In this document: piece after piece, positions 21,833 to 25,892 of the stretch | Position numbering within the stretch: position 1 is the first letter of the stretch | Layout: each line of letters opens with the position of its first letter | Program-made: the position numbers and the translations under genes | Notes under the pieces: generated by a model | Database searches by the model: none | The model's input: the letters and a program-made list of their open reading frames with translations, nothing else | Told to the model about the DNA's origin: nothing | NCBI GenBank assembly: GCA_964604915.1 | Contig: CAZSAA010000010.1 | Coordinates: 1-25,892, forward strand | From: CAZSAA01 sp964604915 | GTDB taxonomy: Bacteria > Patescibacteriota > Patescibacteriia > Patescibacteriales > UBA12465 | Length of the DNA stretch: 25,892 nt | Reading direction: 5' to 3'

Positions 21833-22024
21833 GGGAAGAGAAATTAATTTCTTCCCGTGCCCCGTGAGACTCTGCTTTCTCTGGGCTCTCCTTTTGCTGC
21901 GGTGGCAAATGGGGACAAAACACTACGCTCATGCCACTGGCCAATCCAGAAGAGCGTCTAGAACCAGCGGGCTAGCTTACTGCTATTCAACTGCCCTTGT
22001 TTGGATTTTTCCGGCTAACGGTGA
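21833..22024 (-). other. Structured intergenic leader upstream of the hammerhead
   Basis: No credible gene on either strand. Minus-strand RNA shows several stems: a hairpin touching the ribozyme (GGGAAG/CTTCCC with an inner AAATT/AATTT), GTGGCA/TGCCAC, and CTGG/CCAG around CTAGA/TCTGG. The order of stems ahead of a self-cleaving site suggests one folded RNA domain, or the 3' UTR of the gene ending at 22025. Confidence 0.4.
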
Positions 22025-22318
22025 TTAGAGAATCGGGAGCTCGAGAATTTCTCGAAAGAAATCTTTGATTTCTTCCTCGTCCATCTCTGGCTTGGGTTTC
22101 TCTAGTCCGGCCCAAAGGGTTCTTCCGTCTCGTGGGTACCGATCGTTCAAATATGCGTAGTCTGCCGGCAATTGCTTGCGGTTGACTACACCATATATGA
22201 ATTCGATCCGTGACTGGCAAATACTGCAATGCCCCGTTTCCGCGACCTCGAAATATAGCCGTCCGTTTTGTTCCACGATTTCGCGAGCCGTTTGGTAGCC
22301 GCTAAGTCTGACGAACAT
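22025..22318 (-). CDS. Hypothetical 97-aa protein with His-Cys-x2-Cys motif
   Basis: Soluble, with HCSIC (His30, Cys31, Cys34) in a beta-rich N-terminal half (LYFEVAETGHCSICQSRIEFIYGVV) and an acidic C-terminal helix (KPKPEMDEEEIKDFFREIL). A single knuckle could bind metal in a dimer. The family is not recognised. It is the gene upstream of the hammerhead-bearing spacer on the same strand and may be in the same transcript as the 54-aa gene (50-nt gap). Confidence 0.6.
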   Translation of the reverse strand: MFVRLSGYQTAREIVEQNGRLYFEVAETGHCSICQSRIEFIYGVVNRKQLPADYAYLNDRYPRDGRTLWAGLEKPKPEMDEEEIKDFFREILELPIL

Positions 22319-22368
22319 CTTATATTACTCAGAAATTTTCGTATCATTCAATAACTGGATTGCCTAGA

Positions 22369-22533
22369 TTAGCGACGGTTTCCCATCGGGGTCTTAATAA
22401 CAGTTTTAGTTTCGAAGAAACCTTGCTTTTTTGACTGTTCGCGCAAACTGGCTCCGTTTTCCGCATATCCACTTTTTTTCAAAAGCTGATCAGCTAAACG
22501 GCACAGGTCATTTTTGCTGCGGCATTTTTTCAT
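22369..22533 (-). CDS. Small basic hypothetical protein, 54 aa
   Basis: The frame starts at ATG 22533 and ends with TAA. It begins MKKCRSKNDLCRLADQLL and ends TKTVIKTPMGNRR, with a helical, Lys/Arg-rich composition and two cysteines six residues apart. The ordered helix pattern and lack of rare features suggest a real gene, although it is short. No family is recognised. It would head the minus-strand orphan series. Its leader contains two mutually exclusive hairpins. Confidence 0.5.
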   Translation of the reverse strand: MKKCRSKNDLCRLADQLLKKSGYAENGASLREQSKKQGFFETKTVIKTPMGNRR

Positions 22534-22639
22534 AGCATTTTACATTAAGCGTTTTTGAAAGAGCTGGTTGCAACCTCTTTTTTAGGTTGATTTTCTATTA
22601 TATATCTACTTTATTTTTTTGTCAATATCTTTTGTCAGT

Positions 22640-22688
22640 TTTATTAAAACACCAATAAAATAGGTATTTTTATTGGTGTTTTAATAAA
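22640..22688. repeat. 21-bp perfect inverted repeat
   Basis: Arms 22640-22660 and 22668-22688 are perfectly complementary around the loop TAGGTAT; the centre arms read AACACCAATAAAA and its complement. It is AT-rich and lies in the gene-free 22534-23186 stretch. It could act as a bidirectional terminator, as T runs follow on both strands, or as a protein-binding or cruciform site. Confidence 0.7.
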
Positions 22689-22864
22689 TAAATGTGTAGA
22701 ATAAATAATGGCTAATTCAATAAAAAGAGTAAAAATAGCAGCTAGATTTAAAAATCTGTGGATAACTATATGACAATAGTTAAAAAAATTGATATAAGAT
22801 TGCTAATAATACAGAAATATATTAAATAACGATGTTATAAATATATGACAATATTAAAAATCTA
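22689..22864. other. Very AT-rich gene-free stretch with one perfect DnaA box
   Basis: No coding frame. TGTGGATAA at 22757-22765 is the exact complement of the DnaA box TTATCCACA. A near-repeat TATATGACAATA...TTAAAAA occurs at 22767-22786 and 22842-22860. The rest is A/T runs. A single box is not enough to call an origin. Confidence 0.35.
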
Positions 22865-22893
22865 TTGACACATAATATCTTATATGCTAATAT
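22865..22893 (+). promoter_or_regulatory. Strong predicted promoter of the candidate ncRNA
   Basis: Consensus -35 TTGACA (22865-22870), exactly 17 bases, -10 TAATAT (22888-22893) with TGC before it (extended -10). This is one of the best promoters in the window, with no ORF behind it on the plus strand. Start expected at about 22899-22901. Confidence 0.7.
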
Positions 22894-23180
22894 GGCCGCA
22901 CACCCAATAACTGAACCATGCAAGACTGAAACTGCGTGGCAGCAGCGTTCCAGGAACGCTGCTGCTGCCCCTAGAGGGTTCTTGGTCCAAGTGGCAGCGC
23001 GTTGGGGAACGTCAAACTAAAAAATAAAGAAAAAATGGGAGACATGAAGATTGTTTTCTACAAACGACGAACACTTGATTCTCAAACTTGATTTTGTTTG
23101 TCTGCGCGAAACTAGGTTTCGCCGTAGAAAAAGTCTAAACTAAAAAAGAGGCCGCCACTAAGTGCGGCCTTATTTTTAAA
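22894..23180 (+). ncRNA. Candidate structured non-coding RNA
   Basis: A promoter, a GC-rich folded segment and a terminator, without a credible ORF. Visible stems: CCCAAT/GTTGGG (22903-22908, 23001-23006) enclosing CCATGC/GCGTGG (22916-22921, 22934-22939) and a 12-bp hairpin (22939-22950/22954-22965), two that partly compete; an A-rich linker (23012-23050); then TTTTCTAC/GTAGAAAA (23054-23061, 23124-23131) enclosing GCGAAAC/GTTTCGC (23106-23112, 23116-23122). GGCCGCAC at 22894-22901 is perfectly complementary to GTGCGGCC at 23162-23169. The length, about 270-290 nt, and fold do not match tmRNA, RNase P, SRP or 6S RNA as far as I can see. Confidence 0.5.
23142..23177. terminator. Bidirectional terminator between the candidate ncRNA and the TrmB-like gene
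   Basis: 7-bp stem AGGCCGC (23149-23155) with GCGGCCT (23164-23170), preceded by A6 and followed by TATTTTT. It can end both the plus-strand RNA and the minus-strand gene ending at 23187. Confidence 0.8.
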
Positions 23181-23186
23181 TTTTGA

Positions 23187-23939
23187 TTACTTCTTCCCGG
23201 CTTCAAAAACCATCCGGAATAATGATTTGAGAGTATCGGCGATATCCTGGCTTTTGATTACCAGGGATGAGAGCGATTTGCTCAAAGTGTTAATCCTGAT
23301 AACATCCTTGAAAATACTAATGTCACATTTTATCGGATATTTGTCGCCATCAATCCTTAGCCTGACTGAATCTTGGCTTATTTGGCGTTCTCCCTTGGAA
23401 TAGGTATATATTGCCTCTGACCGGATATGGCGTCCGGTTCTTTGTGCTCTTGATTTTTGCATTTCTTGCTCGGAGAAAAGTTCTTCCAAGAGATCGTAGG
23501 GGTAGATGAAATAAACCACATCGCCTTCGCTAGTGCCCCCGTAACCGAAAGATTCTTCGTTAGCCTTAAATATCCCTTCACGTCCCTCGTAAATCTTAAC
23601 TATAGGTTTCTCTCCCGTTTGTCGTGAAATGCTTTTTAATTGGGGAATAAAATCATCGGCCAGGCGTAATTGTTCTTCCAGTTTAATTCTTTGCGATTCG
23701 ATATAGGCGCCGATACGTTCTGGGGCCTCAGCTTGAAAATTTATCTTTTTCCCCTTTTGTATCCGAGAAACCAAATTTTTTTCTTCCAAGGATTCGATAA
23801 TGGGGTAAATTGATGTCCTAAGAATGCCAGTTTTTTTTGACAAATCAAGAGCCGAATCACTTTCGACCTTTAATAATTCCAGATAAATGGATATTTCTTT
23901 GTCATTTAGTCCGATGTTCTTTAAAAATTTTTCAAGCAT
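23187..23939 (-). CDS. TrmB-like transcriptional regulator
   Basis: 250 residues. Residues 4-70 are a winged HTH of the TrmB type: FLKNIGLNDKEISIYLELL, then DLSKKTGILRTSIYPIIESLEEKNLVSR. A short helical segment (about 85-110, IESQRIKLEEQLRLADDFIP) may dimerise. The rest is a ligand-binding-type domain (KIYEGREGIFKANEE, VVYFIYPYDLLEEL). TrmB-like proteins in archaea respond to sugars; the ligand here is unknown. It starts 7 nt after the stop of the IS30-type fragment, so it may be transcribed from that element's promoter. Confidence 0.85.
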   Translation of the reverse strand: MLEKFLKNIGLNDKEISIYLELLKVESDSALDLSKKTGILRTSIYPIIESLEEKNLVSRIQKGKKINFQAEAPERIGAYIESQRIKLEEQLRLADDFIPQLKSISRQTGEKPIVKIYEGREGIFKANEESFGYGGTSEGDVVYFIYPYDLLEELFSEQEMQKSRAQRTGRHIRSEAIYTYSKGERQISQDSVRLRIDGDKYPIKCDISIFKDVIRINTLSKSLSSLVIKSQDIADTLKSLFRMVFEAGKK

Positions 23940-23946
23940 AGGGTTA

Positions 23947-24177
23947 TTATTGTCTTAGATATTTTAACATTTTTTTCGGGCTAATCATAGAAGGCGGGGG
24001 CAAGTATATAGAATGCCGAGAGTATCGGTTGTTTAATATCAAGATTGATTTTATTTCCCTAGATATTGATGAGGGGCTTCTATCTAGTTCCTTAGCTATG
24101 GCTCTAATTGATTGCTTCTGCCAAAGCATTAATTGAATCTTTTCTCGCTCCTCGATTGTTATGTGTTGATAGTTCAT
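23947..24177 (-). pseudogene. IS30-family transposase remnant (N-terminal HTH only)
   Basis: 76 codons. MNYQHITIEEREKIQLMLWQ and RAIAKELDRSPSSISREIK are the N-terminal HTH_38 domain of IS30 transposases. The usual 300-350-residue protein with its DDE catalytic core is missing, and the frame ends in a short Pro/Lys-rich tail. So this is a truncated element, or a domain retained as a small DNA-binding protein. Upstream on the minus strand lies an intact extended -10 promoter (TGATATAAT, near 24188-24196) and a short palindromic motif (AAGTG...CACTT, 24196-24208) that may be the old terminal repeat. Confidence 0.75.
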
Positions 24178-24233
24178 ACACCTTGATTATATCAAAGTGT
24201 TGCACTTACTTATTGAACTGGGTTCCGTGTCTA

Positions 24234-24262
24234 TTGACAAAGGTTGTGTTATGTGATAACGT
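24234..24262 (+). promoter_or_regulatory. Possible promoter of the 125-aa lipoprotein gene
   Basis: Consensus -35 TTGACA (24234-24239) with a weak -10 TAACGT (24257-24262) 17 bases away, preceded by TGA. Confidence 0.4.
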
Positions 24263-24306
24263 AATACGTTAAAAAGAACATTAAAAATTAACCAAATAAT
24301 AAAAAA

Positions 24307-24684
24307 ATGAAGAAAATATTTTTTTTCCTTTGCGTCTTTATCCTTGCCTCTTGCGAAAAGGACGATGGCTTGGGTTCCTGCTTCTATGAGTTTTATATAA
24401 CTTTTGATCAGCCACGGTTAGAAAAAGTATCGATAGAAATAGAAACTCCGGAGTTAACGATTCACGATGAACCGCGATGGGCTGGTCCCAATGGAAGCAT
24501 ATTTATAAATATCCGCTTTCGGGAATTCGGTGGTGAGATCGGGGAACATAGTTCGTATAAGGCGTTGGAAAGGTATGCCATGGCGAAAGTCATTATGACC
24601 TTCAATTTAATCGGAGGACCAGACGTCCAGAGGACAACGGTAATCTCTTGCGAAAGTAACCGGCCGATGTTGATTCAGTTTTGA
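24307..24684 (+). CDS. Small lipoprotein, hypothetical
   Basis: 125 residues. Lipoprotein signal peptide MKKIFFFLCVFILASC with the lipidated Cys16, followed by EKDDG (acidic residues after the Cys). The mature part is beta-rich (FYEFYITFDQPRLEKVSIEI, SIFINIRFREFG) and has two more cysteines (GSCFYE, ISCESN) that could form a disulfide. No family recognised; a small Ig-like or jelly-roll fold is a guess. It is monocistronic, with a terminator behind it shared with tRNA-Arg. Confidence 0.7.
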   Translation: MKKIFFFLCVFILASCEKDDGLGSCFYEFYITFDQPRLEKVSIEIETPELTIHDEPRWAGPNGSIFINIRFREFGGEIGEHSSYKALERYAMAKVIMTFNLIGGPDVQRTTVISCESNRPMLIQF

Positions 24685-24705
24685 CGTCCTATTAGCCAGA
24701 TTTTT

Positions 24706-24731
24706 AAAAACCATCTACAAAGATGGTTTTT
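24706..24731. terminator. Bidirectional terminator between the lipoprotein gene and tRNA-Arg
   Basis: 11-bp stem (24706-24716 with 24721-24731) with loop ACAA; A5 before and T7 after. It directly abuts the 3' end of the convergent tRNA-Arg. Confidence 0.85.
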
Positions 24732-24732
24732 T

Positions 24733-24807
24733 TGGTGCCCCCAGGGGGAATCGAACCCTCATTACAAGCTCCGGAAGCTCGCGTTCTATCCATTAAACTA
24801 TGGAGGC
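24733..24807 (-). tRNA. tRNA-Arg, anticodon CCG, CCA encoded
   Basis: Minus strand: acceptor GCCTCCA/TGGGGGC with one T-G pair, anticodon stem CGAGC/GCTTG around TTCCGGA (CCG), T arm GAGGG with TTCGATT. The 3' end reads ACCA, so CCA is encoded. It marks the right edge of the accessory region. Confidence 0.95.
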
Positions 24808-24903
24808 GTGTTTTCATCTTATCCGATATGCCAGGATTATTCAATATGAGGTGTAACTAGGAGCTCCTTTTTACGTATATTATATAGGAATCCCAAGATA
24901 GCT

Positions 24904-24940
24904 AAAAACAGCTCACCTCTTATGGCTGGCGGCTGTTTTT
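24904..24940. other. Orphan terminator-like hairpin before the exchanger gene
   Basis: 9-bp stem AAAAACAGC (24904-24912) with GCTGTTTTT (24932-24940), a 19-nt loop and T7. No plus-strand gene precedes it, so it may be a leader attenuator or the end of a short RNA in the 24809-25035 gap. GAGGTG (near 24848) could pair with CACCTC (near 24914) as an alternative fold. Confidence 0.4.
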
Positions 24941-25035
24941 TTATAGCCAAGAATACTAGTCTATGCTTCCTTTTTCCTGAAAGGGAAGCTATAATATTGG
25001 TAACTATATAAACTATTTAACCTAAGCTGTTAGTT

Positions 25036-25892
25036 ATGCTCACCTATGTACTATTTGTCATCGGCTTCTTCCTCCTTATCAAAGGCGCCGATTTGCTGGT
25101 TGATGGCGCTTCTTCTATTGCCAAAAAATTGAAAGTATCTTCTCTAGTTATCGGCTTGACCATCGTATCTTTCGGCACTTCAGCGCCGGAATTTGTGGTT
25201 AACGTCTTTGCGAGTGCCGAGGGGAACACGGATATTGCGATAGGCAACATCTTGGGCAGCAACATCGCCAACATTCTCCTCATCCTCGGTGTCTCAGCCG
25301 CCATATACCCGCTCGTTTCCAAAAAGAGCACCGTCTGGAAGGAAATTCCCCTTTGTCTGTTGGCGGCTCTCCTGGTGGGAGTGATGGCTAACGATGCTTT
25401 GATTGATGGCGCTGGTTTTTCCGGGTTGACTAGGATAGACGGGTTTGTTCTTCTGTCATTTTTCATTATCTTCCTTTATTATACCTTCGGCATCGCCAAA
25501 GTTTCTAATGACGCAAACACCGAGAAGGTCAAGGAGATGCCGGGTTGGCGCGCGGCTGCCTATATTCTCTTGGGGTTGATAGGGTTGGTGTTAGGCGGAG
25601 AGTGGATAGTGGAGGGAGCGGTGAAGATCGCGACTATGTTTAATGTCAGCCAGTCCCTGATTGGCCTGACCGTGGTGGCGATAGGGACCTCTTTGCCGGA
25701 ATTAGCCACTTCGGCCATTGCTGCCTACAAGAAACAGCCGGATATTGCTATCGGCAACGTGGTCGGTTCCAATATCTTCAACATTTTTTGGATTCTCGGC
25801 TTCAGTTCCCTTATTCGTCCCCTGCCTTTCAGTCCCGCTTCCAATCCGGACATCATCATGACCATCTTTGCCAGCTTGATCCTGTTTCTGGT
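25036..25892 (+). CDS. Na+/Ca2+ exchanger family (CaxA/YrbG-like) membrane protein, 3' end cut by window
   Basis: About 285 codons are visible, open at the window edge. The two inverted alpha-repeats of the cation/Ca2+ exchanger superfamily are clear: GADLLVDGASSIAKKLKVSS, VSFGTSAPEF and GNILGSNIANILLILG in the first half; GGEWIVEGAVKIA, VAIGTSLPEL and GNVVGSNIFNIFWILG in the second. At least eight membrane segments are seen. It exchanges Ca2+ for Na+ (or H+/K+) across the membrane. The ATG at 25036 starts the first helix directly. A TATAAT at 24990-24995 may be its -10. The C-terminus is expected a short distance beyond the window. Confidence 0.93.
   Translation, partial: MLTYVLFVIGFFLLIKGADLLVDGASSIAKKLKVSSLVIGLTIVSFGTSAPEFVVNVFASAEGNTDIAIGNILGSNIANILLILGVSAAIYPLVSKKSTVWKEIPLCLLAALLVGVMANDALIDGAGFSGLTRIDGFVLLSFFIIFLYYTFGIAKVSNDANTEKVKEMPGWRAAAYILLGLIGLVLGGEWIVEGAVKIATMFNVSQSLIGLTVVAIGTSLPELATSAIAAYKKQPDIAIGNVVGSNIFNIFWILGFSSLIRPLPFSPASNPDIIMTIFASLILFL

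Noticed and set aside
21822..22028. 68-aa plus-strand frame over the hammerhead region
   Set aside because: It lies antisense to the ribozyme, has no SD or promoter and an unlikely composition (Cys/Trp/Arg-rich).
23060..23100. CAAACGACGAA resembles the tag codons of E. coli tmRNA
   Set aside because: No TTCRA T arm, no tRNA-like ends or CCA, and no early tandem stop in the matching frame; the match is only about 11 nt.
22894..23180. Retron-type ncRNA, because the ends are complementary like a1/a2
   Set aside because: No reverse transcriptase gene in the window, and the 3' complementarity coincides with a terminator arm.
25044..25466. 140-aa minus-strand frame at the right end
   Set aside because: It is antisense to a clear Na+/Ca2+ exchanger with both signature repeats.

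Overview
The window looks like a chromosomal contig of a Candidate Phyla Radiation (Patescibacteria) bacterium, most likely Parcubacteria-like. The evidence is the array of small signal-peptide plus two-helix proteins of the T4SS-pilin-like type common in that group, the many genes without a Shine-Dalgarno (SD) site, the compact layout, and TGA used as an ordinary stop (which argues against the UGA-recoding Gracilibacteria/SR1 lineages). This is inferred from content; no 16S rRNA is present.

Layout. 1-2660: tRNA-Leu(TAG) and phosphoenolpyruvate synthase, closed by a bidirectional terminator. 2681-4210: a membrane-anchored 3D-domain (MltA-like) wall protein with a hairpin leader, and a divergent secreted hypothetical protein. 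4231-10301 (minus strand): an envelope block with six tandem pilin-like paralogues, a membrane protein, a methyltransferase, a RodZ-like HTH membrane protein, a seventh pilin-like protein and a lipoprotein solute-binding protein. 10370-13570: SMC, apparently without a canonical hinge. 13636-17590: core genes (CMP-kinase-like, L19, tRNA-Leu(GAG), tRNA-Val, TsaE, DksA/TraR-like, LspA, tRNA-Asp) plus two hypothetical genes. 17732-24684: an accessory region between tRNA-Asp and tRNA-Arg holding an L,D-transpeptidase-like protein with a small membrane partner, a pRiA4b ORF-3 protein, several orphans, a TrmB-like regulator and an IS30 remnant. 25036-end: a Na+/Ca2+ exchanger cut by the window edge.

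The most striking content is RNA. The minus strand at 21780-21832 carries a complete type III hammerhead ribozyme core in the leader of a small lipoprotein gene. Two further 65-75 nt elements (19971-20035 and 20874-20948) share sequence while their stems differ by compensatory changes, and they flank a single orphan gene. A strong promoter at 22865 and a terminator at 23149 bracket a candidate structured ncRNA of about 270-290 nt. In the pilin-like array one gene has its SD hidden in a hairpin whose opposite arm copies the 16S rRNA 3' tail, and a strong intrinsic terminator lies inside the signal-peptide codons of the next gene.

How the genes may work together: the pilin-like array, RodZ-like protein, 3D protein, LspA and solute-binding lipoprotein form an envelope-centred set, with expression of the array probably graded by the SD hairpin and internal terminator. 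The accessory region is a mosaic of orphan genes separated by structured RNA. All functional statements rest on reading motifs by eye; no database search, folding program or covariance model was run.
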